Source: Lycorma delicatula
Lineage: Eukaryota > Arthropoda > Insecta > Hemiptera > Fulgoridae
Direction of reading: 5' to 3'
Assembly (NCBI RefSeq): GCF_047948215.1
Contig: NC_134457.1
Coordinates: 88,546,898-88,610,897 of the forward strand
DNA length: 64,000 bases
Position numbers and translations under genes: made by a program. Of the stretch, positions 48,188 through 60,029 are shown piece after piece. The notes under the pieces were generated by a model that had not been told where the DNA came from, did no database searches, and saw only the letters and a program-made list of their open reading frames with translations. Positions within the stretch are counted from its first letter, which is position 1. Each line of letters opens with the position of its first letter.

Positions 48188-49550
48188 ATGCCTAGAGTGT
48201 TTAAAATATTAATTTTTTTATGCATGTGGTGCAGTGACGCTCAAGTTCCAAAGGAAAAACCTTACTCCCATTAGTAAAAAAAGTGTTACGAACTTTATTT
48301 TGGGTGTAAAGTCTGGAACCAAACGAGGGCCTGGGCCCCATATCTGTTTTTATAGTTTTCTAGGCATTTCACTTCATGGAAAAATGGCACACGCCACATG
48401 CCATTTTTTTGGGGAACCCAAAGATCACTCTTCTGTTATTTATGCTTAACAAACATACATAAGAAATTACGAAGTAATTTCAAAATCGGTCAAAATCGAA
48501 GCAGTGGTGTACCTTAACTTGCTGTCTGCAATGAGACCAGTTCCTCACTGCAAAAAATTGCCGATACCAAAGTCTCCACAACATGTAACATTAGATGAAC
48601 TTGAGCCTGTTGGAAGCAAGCAAGAAAAACAGATTCTGGTGATAAAATTTTGAATAAAGCAGTTCATCTCAGCCTCATTTACTGACTATAGAAAACCTTA
48701 TCGATCCCATACGAGATTTTAAATTATCCAAAAAAATGTCTGAAATGTTTGCTTCCCGGCTAAATGGGTGGAATCTTCTTGAAAATAATTATTCTGAATT
48801 TAAAGACTTTTTTTGAATAAACTGGCTTAGTGTTTATTAACATTTCTTAACATAATCGAACATAATGGCACTTGTTCACAGATTCATCTAAAGTTAGATG
48901 GATTTTCATCAGTACCTGTGACTCACTCTGCTAGCATGAAAGAAACATATGAATAAATTTATATTGGAAAAGCTTCAATATACAATGCGAGTGGAATATT
49001 TGTGGCGATTTGAAGGTAACTTATTCTTGAACTGTAGCTTGGTTAAAAGTACTGTTGTTTTTGTGTTAACGGGATAGTAGGGACAGAAAACACCATTTCA
49101 TTAGAACAGAATAAGCATGTCAACATCAACAGTTTAGTTTTGTAAAACTAAAAATGTGTATACCTCAGTTATATATCAAACTAGGATTAATGAATTTCGT
49201 CAAGACCATAGACAGAAGTTTCCTAAAATTAGTGTTGCAAAAATTAAAGAAGGAATATTTGTGGGTCCACAATTACGATCACTAATGCATGATTAAAAGT
49301 TTGAGGAACTATTGAATCCACTGAAGAAAGCAGCTTGGCAAGCATTTAAAAACATTCACAATGTTCAAAAAACATTTTGAATGTTCCCGGGAGGTCTTAG
49401 CGCAATGAGCGATGAACACGGGTACACTTTCATCAGGAGATTTCAGCTACAGAAGAGAGGTACAAAGGCAAATGGAATCCTAATATGTGGGCCGGTTATT
49501 GTTGAAGAGGGATGATGCTCCACAGGCGAAATAAAGCAGAAAATCGTACT
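48188..49550 (+). pseudogene. Decayed member of a multicopy insect protein family (probably transposon-borne)
   Basis: The translation follows a family seen in many insect genomes in numerous copies. It has ACGAVTLKFQRKNLTPISK, then APHICF-type (as GPHICF), FFGEPKDHSS, LSAMRPVPHCKKLPIPKSP, and later IKEGIFVGPQLR, AAWQAFKNI, SDEHGYTF and EERYKGKWNPNMWAGYC. The first 70 codons are in one frame; after that, stops and shifts accumulate. Family members are about 500-550 residues, and the biochemical role is not established. Attribution to a mobile element rests on copy number and is inference. Confidence 0.6.
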
Positions 49551-49559
49551 TTCTAGGTA

Positions 49560-51180
49560 AATCAAATGTTTGAATATTGTGTAGTTCAGAATGCAGAACG
49601 TATTAAAATTGTAATTATAAATACTTGTCTCTCGGAAACCTTGCATGATGGGGTAAAACAGATATTTGAATTCAGGAGAAAAAATACTAACAATGATATA
49701 TTTCTTCCAGAGAAAGAAAAAACGTTATTTTTAATTCTCCAGTGTAATTTATACAGGTTACTACATTATTCACGACTATTTGACCTATCAACTCATACTT
49801 TCTTTTAGTCTTATATTCGTACCATAACACTATTAATCTCATATTAATTAACCAAATTTCAGGATGTTTGAGGTTAATAGTACGAGTGACGAGCATTTCA
49901 TTAGCAATTGTACTGAAAAACGTTAAGTGAAAATTTTCAGTTCTACTGAAAATACTGATGAAAATCAGTATTTTCTGATAACGTTCTTAAAATTTATTTT
50001 AAGAGTATTTTTTTACTGTTTTTTATTCAAAAGCACTCTAAAATAGTTACGTGTACTTCTGGCAATTGCTACTTACTACTAAAGTTATCTTTATAAAACT
50101 TTATAAACTTTGGTTTATATGTTTTACATATAAGCATCATATGTTTTACAAATACCACCTAGTCAACAAGTATCCCTGTTTTGTTAGTAGTCTCCTCAAA
50201 AATAATTTCTAAGGTAATTATTAGTTATCTTTACTTTCTTCTATTTATTTAATTTCTAGTTCATATTAAAAATTTTACTTTTAAAGTTTTTTTTTTAAAT
50301 TATGTTTTGTAAAACTATAAAATTGTTCTTTAATAGCTCTGGGAGGCAAGAAAGTAATAGTGATGGATAAACAGTTAATTTTATTATTAGAAAGGGAGTT
50401 ATTTTTTTTATCATGTGACACACACGCTTGCACAGCCTAAAACCAAATTTAATTTGTAATTTTCTTTTTTTAATAGCCTAACTTAGTACTTTTTTACGGT
50501 GAATTTTTTAAATTTTCGCTCATCGATAATGTCCATTTTTTTCTTTTCTATGTTAGTGACCTTAGGTGCATGTTCCGTTGTCCTTTCTTCTTTGCTATTT
50601 TCTCTATTCTCATTATTTCTTCATTCTCTCTGCATTTCTTTGCGTTCTTTCGTCCATTCATTTTCGGATTTTTTTCCTGGTCTTTTATTTCCTACGAAAC
50701 ATCTAACTATCAATTTTAAATATGTATTTTTAACGTCTTAAAAAGTATCAGTTTATTTCTTTTTTCCTATTATAGAAAAACAAAGATTTGCTTAATAGCT
50801 TGCTTTTATTCATTAAGACCAAATTGACCAAAGAACATCAATTCATTGTGTCCAATGTTTTTCTCTATTTTGAAATATTTCTTTGTTGCATTAAAGTTTA
50901 AATGTGATCTACCATATACGAGACTTAATATTTTTCTGATTATTCTCCTATCTTTCTATATTTGTTTGCTTGTTAAGAAAATTTCTTCATTTGTTAAGCA
51001 CTCAAGCATATAAACTTTGTTTTATTAATGTTAAGTATATTATTATTATTATATAAAAAAATTGTATTTCTGCTGGAGCTTGAAATTTACATGCAACGAA
51101 AAGAGAAGGAAAACTGAAAAAAACTCTGAGAAGGAAAAATGTTTTCTGCAATTTTCTACTGTATAAATTTATTTCTTGCT
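49560..51180. other. AT-rich DNA without a supported gene
   Basis: The frames at 49566 and 50499 are not recognised. The latter is a Phe/Ser-rich product of a pyrimidine tract. Confidence 0.4.
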
Positions 51181-51185
51181 ATTTT

Positions 51186-51279
51186 GTGTGCGTGTGCGTG
51201 TGTGTGTGTGTGCGTGTGCGTGTATGTGTACGTGTACGTGTGCGTGTGTGTGTGTGTGTGCGTGTGTGCGCGCACGTGT
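51186..51279 (+). repeat. (GT)n/(CGTGTG)n compound microsatellite
   Basis: About 94 bases of alternating purine-pyrimidine sequence, with a high Z-DNA tendency. The Cys-Val frame across it is an artefact. Confidence 0.9.
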
Positions 51280-52118
51280 TTTCCCCAACCGACAGTTACA
51301 TATAAAGTTATTTACATCCTAAAACTAAGGTAATGCTTTCGTCTTCTTTCGTCATTGCGACTATAGATGATGTGATCAATAAATATGAGCAACATAATTA
51401 CACTTTCAAGAATTACTGGGAAAAGAACGCTCATGTGTGTATGATCAAAGTCAAATAAAAGCTAGTTTGATTAAATATTAACATATACAAAGTTCAATAC
51501 CACTAGAGATAACATCCTCGGCCAAGGATGTACCTTATAATACATACTGCTTAATAAAAAAAATATATACTGCTTAAGAGGAAAATTAAATATCATACAG
51601 TACGAAAAAAATTATAATGTGTGTAATTTCTTGCTTGTGTATTAATACATCATGTAGAATGTAAAACAATAGACAGTTTTTTACAAAACATCAGTTAACA
51701 GAGTAAAACATCAAAAATAAACAGAATTTAGTTGATCAGCATGTAAATTTATTGTGTGCTGAGTGTTTAAATTTTTTCATTTTATTATTTTTAATTTTTT
51801 TTTATTTTTACATTTAAATGTTATTTTTTTGTCAGTGGTTGCATCTTATGTAACACCGATTTTAAAATGTTCTTTAAATATAAATGCTTCGATATTATTA
51901 TTGCTTGTTATTAAAAATGTTGTTAATTTTTTTTTTTTAATTTACGATGTTAAGTGTAAAATATCGGATCGAAGCAAGAATCTGCATCATGATATTCATG
52001 CATGATTATGTTCTTTAATGGTGTGTGATGTGTAAATATTCCTTTGGATCCGAATGGTAATTCCATGAATCGTGGTTCTTGATTTTTAAACATAAAATGC
52101 AACAGTGTTTACAATTAT
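51280..52118. other. AT-rich DNA downstream of gene A
   Basis: No gene was seen; T-rich tracts dominate. Confidence 0.4.
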
Positions 52119-52124
52119 TTTATT
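52119..52124 (-). terminator. AATAAA polyadenylation signal candidate for gene A
   Basis: AATAAA begins three bases after the TAG stop of the cysteine-rich exon. It supports the exon being terminal, although such hexamers are common by chance here. Confidence 0.3.
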
Positions 52125-52127
52125 TAT

Positions 52128-52439
52128 CTATCCCTTCCTGTGCATGTAATTATTCCAGTTACGTGGCGGTACGTGCTCGAAACAATCTGCTTTACATGGT
52201 TCTGGGTGCACACAATTCGTGTGAATCGTACCGGACCACAAATTACCGGCGAGATTTGCAGCTAGTGGTTTGAAACACGGATAGTTACAATAATCTCGAG
52301 GACAATCTGTAATATTTCTGTGTTCGTGAGGACCCACCGAACTGCAAATACCTTTGCATCCTTTGCACTCGCATTCACCTATCGGTCTGGTACTGTATCC
52401 CAATTTACTGCACAGGTCGGTCATCGCGTAACATCCATC
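52128..52439 (-). CDS. Gene A terminal coding exon: 103-residue cysteine-rich segment
   Basis: The exon starts in phase 0 after a clear acceptor (ttctttttctttccag) and reads 103 codons to TAG. Twelve cysteines sit at exon residues 3, 10, 23, 25, 28, 32, 46, 51, 55, 76, 82 and 86. They include a dense CxC-xx-C-xxx-C cluster (23-32) and a C-x4-C-x3-C cluster (46-55). The tail is aromatic and basic (RNWNNYMHRKG). The pattern resembles a compact disulfide or zinc-bound module, but I do not recognise the family. The phase matches the exon at 59762, which ends in phase 0. One possible alternative donor is T|GTAAAG within the CK codons near residue 82; if used, the protein would continue elsewhere. 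Confidence 0.75.
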   Translation of the reverse strand, partial: DGCYAMTDLCSKLGYSTRPIGECECKGCKGICSSVGPHEHRNITDCPRDYCNYPCFKPLAANLAGNLWSGTIHTNCVHPEPCKADCFEHVPPRNWNNYMHRKG

Positions 52440-55400
52440 CTGGAAAGAAAAAGAAGATCTTATTTCATGTAAATATACATAACATAATGAGTTTACAGAC
52501 ACTATCGAATAAACTGCTATTTCTTGGTCATTTGATAATTTTATTATGAATAAGAGAACAGATTACGTTAATAGTAAGTAATTCGATGCGTTTTGAAGAT
52601 AATTTTCCGTAAAAGGTTTTCATCACTTTAACTCTAATCTGTATTCAGTAATATTGTTCATTATGTACTGTTGATTAAAGCCGATGTAAATTGATTGAAA
52701 AATGACGAGTTTTATGAGAAAAACATTTTTCTAATTTATTAAAATTAAGAAAACTTTATAATTTACAACAAACAGTAGCGTAAAAAATTCCTTAGCCTTC
52801 TTTTTCTTTCGTTTTTTTACGACGGATGGTAGCATTATTGAATGTCGCGTTAAGTTATGCAATGTCTTTTATGGTTTATGAATTTAATATGTAATTAGTA
52901 ATTTTGATGAAAAATGTAGCATTGTTACTACACTCTTTAATCGCAAATTTGTTGCTTTAAATGTTAATGAAAATGTACTTAATAAAACTATCTTTAACCG
53001 AATAATTATGTTTATTAAAAAATAAACATTTCCTCGTTTTTAAACAAGGAAAAATCTTTTATAATATTTCATTATTTCTTAAATCTTATCTTTTTTTTAA
53101 TACGTAAAGAATTGTTTCAGTTATTTTGCTTTTCAATCATTTTTCTCGTTCTGGCAGAATAAGTTCTTCAGAATATGACCTAGTATAGTCTATTAACAGA
53201 TTATCTTCGTAGAATATAGATTGTAAATTCATTCCTTTGCAAATTTTAAAATTAAAAATCAGAATTGATATTCAGTTTAAAATTAAAACTGAAAATAGGA
53301 AAGATAATAATTATATAACCTTTCATTATCAAGAGAATTTTAATTAGTTTGCAGTATTTTAATTACAATTTATAACTAAAGATTTAAAACTAAAAAAAAG
53401 AAAAATTAAGCAATGGTTGAATTATTAAAAACACCCGTAGGAATGTACAAATTTACTTTTTTTAAACTAAAGTTACCTTTTAATTCTGTTATATTTGAAA
53501 TTTCAATTTTTATATTGAAAATAATTCTACGGAATTATTAAGTTGAAGTGGATCAAGCATTGCATTGGTTTAAGCATTAATATATTTCCAGTTATTTGTG
53601 AAAGTGTACAAGTTTTTCCAGACTCCGTCAAATTTAACTTCTCCGAATTTTTACATTTCATTTTTCATGTCCAAAAACGACGTCCTCTCAAGGTTACCTT
53701 TCATTATTGTTTTTCTGCTAGCGCCAAATCTTTAGAGTAGGATCCGCCAAATCTTAATGGCGGATGAGAAATGAGTTATGGTCCAAAATCAAAATCTGAT
53801 TTTACCACAGGTCAGCCCTCTTTTCCATACAATATTTCTCGAAAATCGTAAAACTTCTTGGTCTAACCACGTTGAACGAATTCAGTAATGGTTTAACCCG
53901 ACTTTCTATTAATTTATAAGTTATTTATTTTTACCAAGATAGACCTCTGAAATTAATAAAATATTCAAATCGCTAGTTAAAATATGTCGAAAAGACAAAC
54001 TGGATTCTGGACCTCTGTTTCACTACATCTGCAGCCACTTCGTAATATTTATTCACAATTTTTTTAAATCTCTCTAATAATGTTAGTTTTTATTGCCAAT
54101 CACGTTTATGAGATTGTTACTGAAAAATTATTTTGAGAAAATATTTTGAAAGGAAAAATCTGGTAAATGAAAGTTTTCATTCAAGTCTTCAATGAAAGTT
54201 TTCATTGTCTTCACTAGTAAATACTATATACGACCTCAATAAAATTTTCTTTGTAAACAAAAGAATAATAAAACCAATGAGAACCTCATATCTTTTCAAT
54301 TCTGATTGATTCGTGAAAAACACCAATAAGTATGCAATTTATTTATTTTTTGTGGATCTGTAAACATGTTTTCAGCAAGCGCTAAGGATTTTCTGCATAA
54401 GTTCTTTAAAACTATGCTTCATATCCTCACAAAACTTCTTTAGCTAACAGTGATGGTTGAGCATGAACACTTTCGATTTTGTAAAAATTCCTGGTCTCAG
54501 TAACAAGAATTGTGATACTGTTCATTAATTGTAACTGTCGACTGGGGAGATAATATCAAATTTATCGCCTACAAATCGCTTTGTTGGAACAGATGGTACA
54601 CAGTGTTCTTGCCTCCCAAAGTTCTGAATTCTCAGTTATCTTGAAAATTTAAAATGGGTTACTCTAAAATAAAATTTTTAGTAAAATTTAATTTGTAAAA
54701 CAAAATATAAAAATTAATGTTTAATGGTCCTGAGTACCGGAAAGCGAAATAATTTTAGTGTTGAGTAGTTCCTTAAGAAATCATTTCAACCAATAAGCCA
54801 AAAAAAACTGGGCCTGTAAAAACTGTCAATTCCTTTGTCATTGTGACTCATAGACGGATTTGATGTGTAATAAACTGTTTTTTTATGACTCGTCGTAGCC
54901 TGTAACATATCTATGACGTAGTGTGTATATTGTGTTCTCACTATGACCAGTTTCTAGTCCTAACAGGATTTACTTTCAGTTATAAAACGTTTTTATCTGA
55001 ATATCAAAAAAGCCATAAATAAAGGTCTGTTACAGAGGATACATTTTAACCACATATATAAAATATTAAATATTTATTATATAAATCATTAACTCAAAAA
55101 TACTATTTCACCGTGAATTGATCACACATTGAAAGAAGCTTACACACGAGTGCAAAAAGACCTATCATTCGAAAAAAATTGCTGTATGTATCCTTCCGCA
55201 CACGTGGTTCTTAACATTCTTATTACTTGCAGTATAAACTAAGATCAGAAATTTTTAGTATCCTTTGCTTATAACTTAAGTACCTTCAAATAATTATAAA
55301 GATTTTGTAACAAACAACCCCAACCTGTTTGTTCTATGTTCTGTTTGCTTTTTCGTTAAAATTAATATGTCCCGTTAATTTTTTTTTTGACAGTCGCCCA

Positions 55401-57812
55401 TCTATATAGCTCCCAAATCTAAAGAAACTATTCATTTAAGCAAAACTTTCCCGCTCAACAGTTGTTTGCTGTAAATAACTTTTGTTTCATACATGTATCA
55501 GCTGAAAGTATTGTTTGTGTTTAGGTGTAAATTATACTCATATTTATTATAAATATAAAATTTTCTACACGGAATCTATCATACTCGGAGTTTAACATAA
55601 AAAATTTCAGAAATTGGGTGGCGGTAATTGTTTTCCACCCCTAAAAAAAAAAACTTATAGAATTTTTAACTTGTCTCCCCAAACGTTCGTGACTCCTATT
55701 AGTTCACAATGATAGCAACTCTTTCCATCGTTGCATAGTTCAAGCCTAATTTCAAACGCTTAGCACTTGTCCTGGGTAAGACCAAACTGTTAATACACGA
55801 TTTAAGTGCTTATTTCTAATTCTGTAACCGTAGAAATACGATTTTTGATAATTTATCTGTAATTGTATTTGTGAGTAATGATAGACATTACATTATGAGC
55901 AATAGATTTTTTATTCGAAAAGGAAAAAGGAAAATTATTAATTTTTATTTAATATAATTTTTTCACATTGAGAATTTATTAATTCACAATTTTTTATTGA
56001 AAGAAGAATTAGCTTATTGGAATCACACGTGATTATAAGGATCAAACGTGATCGTGTTTTTTTTTTTTTGTTTTTATTAAAGCACCGATAATTATTTTTG
56101 ATTTATGAGGGAATTGTTGAAAAAATGGAACATTTAAGTTTATTAGAAAATTCAAAGTAGTTAGTTTATTAAAAATTAAAAAGTAAAAACGTAAATTGTA
56201 TAAAAGTAAATTTAAAAGCGTAAAATTATATTTTGGTGTTTTATGGATGGGTGAAAAAAATTAATCAACTCGGTTCCCTTAAAGTTGGGATTGCAAAATG
56301 TGGTAAAAATTTACGAAATTTGGCTGGATTTCCAATAAATATTTTGTTATATATTGATTGTATTAGTAAAAATCGATATAAAATTCTTATTAAAAATGAA
56401 GTTTTTATTTCACTTTTATTAGTAAAAGTGAAATAAAAATCGAATCATTTAAGTTACTGTTATACAAGATAAAATCTACTTTCTCAAGAAATAGAGTCAA
56501 GAACCTTATATTAGAAAAGCGTTAATTTTTCATAAAAATCTAAAATTGCCATATTCGATAGTGCCTGACTACTCACTATGTAGGGTTGTCCGCCTCTCCT
56601 GCCGCACTAGCTATGACGTCTTTCTCCAGCTGATCGCAGAGTTTCCTCATCGCTTGAAACGCCATCTGCGCAAAGTATTAATTTTTTTTAATTATTTGTT
56701 AATTCATTCATCAGTTTATTATTACTAAAATAATATTAAATAATATAAAATCAAATCTTATATAAAACAATTTTTGTATCTATCTTGTCTACTACAAATT
56801 TCTTTTGTAGGGAGCAAATAAAAGGATGGGTCACTATAGTCTGAAAATTTCGAACAAATATCTTCACACTACTGACTAACTACAAATATTGGATGCGTAG
56901 TCAATATTATGCGTTCAAAAGTGATTGAAGACCATTTATTTAAACAGCACTACAGAAAACAATTCTGCAGTAAATATTATGCATTGTCAACTGTGCGGCC
57001 AACTTTTAACGAACTGGGTTAGTCAAGTCTGTTGGAAGGCAAACGCAAGTATCGTTAAATGATCGATAATGAAAACTGCACGTGTACATTGGTAGATCTG
57101 AAGGTAAAATAACTGAATCTAAATCTTTTTCCCCATCATATAATTGCCATCAAAGTTACGTCTTGCAATTGAAAAAGCAAATTGACAGAATTTCTTCGGA
57201 CCTTCTCATTACGGCAATTCGCTTTAGGATTGAGTTTTAAATATCCACTAATATTATATAATGTCTATGTCAGTAGCATATGAAAACAACTGACTAGTTC
57301 TAAATACTGTTTTAAATAGTCTTCTCTTTACAAATCAGTTTGTTAACAGATTTGTTATCAGTTTGTTATCACATTTTAACCAAGCAATTTGTAATTTTTT
57401 TGCTTCACCCAACAAAATAAAAATTAAAGCAACGATTTTTTTTGCTACGCGGAATCATGGCGAATTGACAAATTAAAAACCGTATGTATGTGGTGCATCG
57501 AGCGATTGGCTACAGTCTATATAATTACAACCAACTATCTTCATCTGACCAATCAATTGACAAAGTAACTAAGTGTGGGGGGATGCGCGCGCGGATATTT
57601 TAGAACAGTTTGAAAGAAGTTGTATGTGGGTGGGGACATCGGTGGGTGTCTACACCCCCCATACAAATTACCGGTGGATACCGGAGAGGTGTACACACCC
57701 CCACCGGTATTCACAGCCCTCCAAACAACTGTCTTTTGTTTGCCAACATTCAAATCTTATCTGTTACCTACCACACTCGAACTTTATTAAAAAAACATTT
57801 CTAATAATGACA

Positions 57813-58290
57813 TGCTTTTATTTTAACTTATTCCTCGTGTCTGTTGTATTGGCAGCAGTGGGATGGTGAAAAATCTGGCATTAGTCTCCCTTCTTCCCGA
57901 TAAGCCAGCAAGCTGAAAATTGGCATACAAAATCATTGTCAATGCAATATAGTGCCAAAACCCTTTCACGAATAAATATTTTTTAGTAGATAATTATTCC
58001 CAATATTCGTATAAAAGATTAATTTAAAAGATACGTTCAAAAGATTTATAGTTCATAGAAAATTGGTGCAAATTCAAAAATTGTCCTTTTATTTCGTTGA
58101 AAGATTCGTAACTTTTTTTCTTTTTATGCTCTTCGTGTCTGTCATTCTGTCGATGGGTTGATTATGAAAACTTCAGATGGCTTGAGCTCCTTTCCGATAA
58201 ATTAGCGAGCTGAAAATTTTCATATACATTCATTGTGGATGTCATTGTAGTGGTGCAAACATATTCACAAATAAAGCTTTTCAATAGAAA
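57813..58290 (+). repeat. Tandem duplication of a repeat, unit about 290 bp
   Basis: Two diverged copies (about 57813-57985 and 58108-58285) share cttcgtgtctgt/cctcgtgtctgt, then gatggttg-type sequence, agc-agctgaaaatt and ttcacgaataaa/ttcacaaataaa. Confidence 0.5.
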
Positions 58291-59228
58291 ATTAGTTTTT
58301 GAAAGATATGATTTCAAACGCGTATATTTGAAGTTGGCCGAGAATGGTGGAAGGGAGTGAGTGAGAAAATATGCGGTTGAGAGGAAGGTTGAGAATGAGT
58401 AAGAGAACGGTAGTGGAAGGAGGAGTAAGAGAGGGAGAGTGCTATAATATGCTTCGTGTGCTAACTAAGTTGATTTGCTAGATTTCGTGACATGTACATT
58501 CATCAAATTGGCTTCATGTCTGTATAAAAAGTTCCGTGGCAGTTCTTTGTGTCAATAATGTTTTTAATGATCTTATGCTAGGTAAGATACTTCAAACCGA
58601 GGTTGAAACTATCTCTCCAGATAAGTCTTGAGTGAATTGAATTTTACTGTATACATAGTCTTAATTTGCAAATTATCTAAACTATCATATTCCAATCTTG
58701 CTTTGCATTGTTCTAATGATTCTTCTAGTCTTACTAGCAGAGTAGTACTAACGATCACGTTCTAATCTAACGTTACGTTGCTTTTTCTAATTTGAATATA
58801 CCGTTTCTTATAACATTGAATTGATTGTTTTAATCTACTCTCATTTTAATCTAGTCTTTTCACAAGTTTTTCTCGGTTCATATGTTCTTTTAAGTATTGA
58901 GTTTTCCAGTTATGCATTTTTTCAAAATAATTTTTTTTCGCTCTTTCTTTTTTTTATGAAAAAATATCGTTTTAGTTAAGAAATGATTAAACTTTAGTCG
59001 ACAAAATATTGAAAATAAATTTTTAAATACGATTTTATTTCATGTAAAAAAAATATGTAAGTTATATCAAATTTGTTTGATAAAATAAATGTTTTTTTTA
59101 TAAAAAAACGTTTATGCTAATGAAAATTCCATATCTATTACTTTCTTTACGAAAATAATTTAGATTCATGTAGTCAATAAATTAAATAATGTGACAAAGC
59201 AGAAATTTACCTTAAAAATATTCTAAAT

Positions 59229-59282
59229 GATTTAAACCTCCAATCGGATAGCTGTAGGCAGTCTGAATTGAAGGTTTAAATC
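59229..59282. repeat. Inverted repeat with 11-bp arms
   Basis: Arms gatttaaacct and aggtttaaatc, plus four further pairs after one mismatch, enclose a 22-base loop. It lies in the gene A intron, 480 bases from the donor. Confidence 0.6.
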
Positions 59283-59761
59283 GTTTAGTTGTTTTTAAGC
59301 TGAATTTACGATTTCTATTGAAACTGCATGAATTTCCTAGTATTGCTTATGAACATTTTTAATCAATTTTTTTTAAATTATCTTATCCGCAGTGTTTACT
59401 GATTCTGAATAAGAATCTAAAATGGACATCTAGGTTTAGGATTTAAAATAAAAAATTATTTTTCCTTTAATTTCAAACTTCTTTTAAGCGTAATATTAAA
59501 TTATTTGTAATGGCGTTATAATTACAGTCTCATATTGTGAAATCTTTAATATTTCAATAATTTAATCATTCTGTTCATCACGGAGATTATCATTCTTAAC
59601 AGAAGCATGTGCTAATTTCCCATTTCTACCTGAAATGTCATAGCCAATGAAGATGCGATTTATCCATATCTGAATCTATGTTTTAATGTTATATTTCAAC
59701 AAATGTGATTTTAAAGTAGTAATAAAACGTAGCAAAGAGAAAAAAATTATGCAGTACTAAC

Positions 59762-60026
59762 CGCTGGGCTGAGTGCTGGACCTCTGCTGGGAACTTGCGA
59801 TGAACCTCTTCGAGGTTTGGGATGCTTACTTGAAGAACTGATAGCTTTCTGGCCGTCTAAGCAAACTCTTGACTCTACCTGTGTAAGAGTATCTTGTTCT
59901 ACACATGCAGCTCCATTTATAGCTGCACTTGTTGCAGCTGCAGCAGCTGCAGCTGCAGCTGCACCTGCACTTGCACACGCACATGGGTTGAAGTTTTTTT
60001 TTGATTGTCTTCTGCGGGGTTTAAGA
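59762..60026 (-). CDS. Gene A penultimate visible exon: basic and poly-alanine segment
   Basis: The exon is bounded by a good acceptor (atatatttgtttgtgcag) and a GTTAGT donor. It is 265 bases, entering with one base of a split codon (phase 2) and leaving in phase 0. It encodes 88 residues: a basic start (LKPRRRQSKKNF), a CAC motif, a run of ten alanines within an Ala-rich stretch written mostly with GCT/GCA codons, then a segment with two further cysteines and a Ser/Pro/Arg-rich end (KHPKPRRGSSQVPSRGP). There is no start codon, so at least one earlier exon lies upstream, probably beyond the right edge. The alanine tract is a likely length-polymorphic spacer. The protein family is unknown. Confidence 0.72.
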
Positions 60027-60029
60027 CTG

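Larger units (their letters stand above)
52440..59761 (-). other. Gene A 7.3-kb phase-0 intron
   Basis: The donor GTTAGT at its start and the pyrimidine-rich acceptor at its end join two exons in matching phase 0. Inside are AT-rich sequence, a duplicated repeat at 57.8-58.3 kb, a G+C-rich patch at 57.55-57.73 kb and a hairpin at 59229-59282. No other coding exon was supported. Confidence 0.6.

Noticed and set aside
51139..51333. Open frame with alternating Cys-Val residues
   Set aside because: It is a translation of the GT/GC compound microsatellite.
12327..52439. Joining the 52-kb cysteine-rich exon directly to the 12.7-kb exon
   Set aside because: The plausible donor T|GTAAAG is phase 1. 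Spliced to the acceptor at 12730 it reads into a stop after nine further codons, so the frames do not fit.
57553..57869. Overlapping frames on both strands rich in Gly/Trp/Pro
   Set aside because: They arise from a short G+C-rich, partly palindromic patch. None has a start context, splice signals or a domain.
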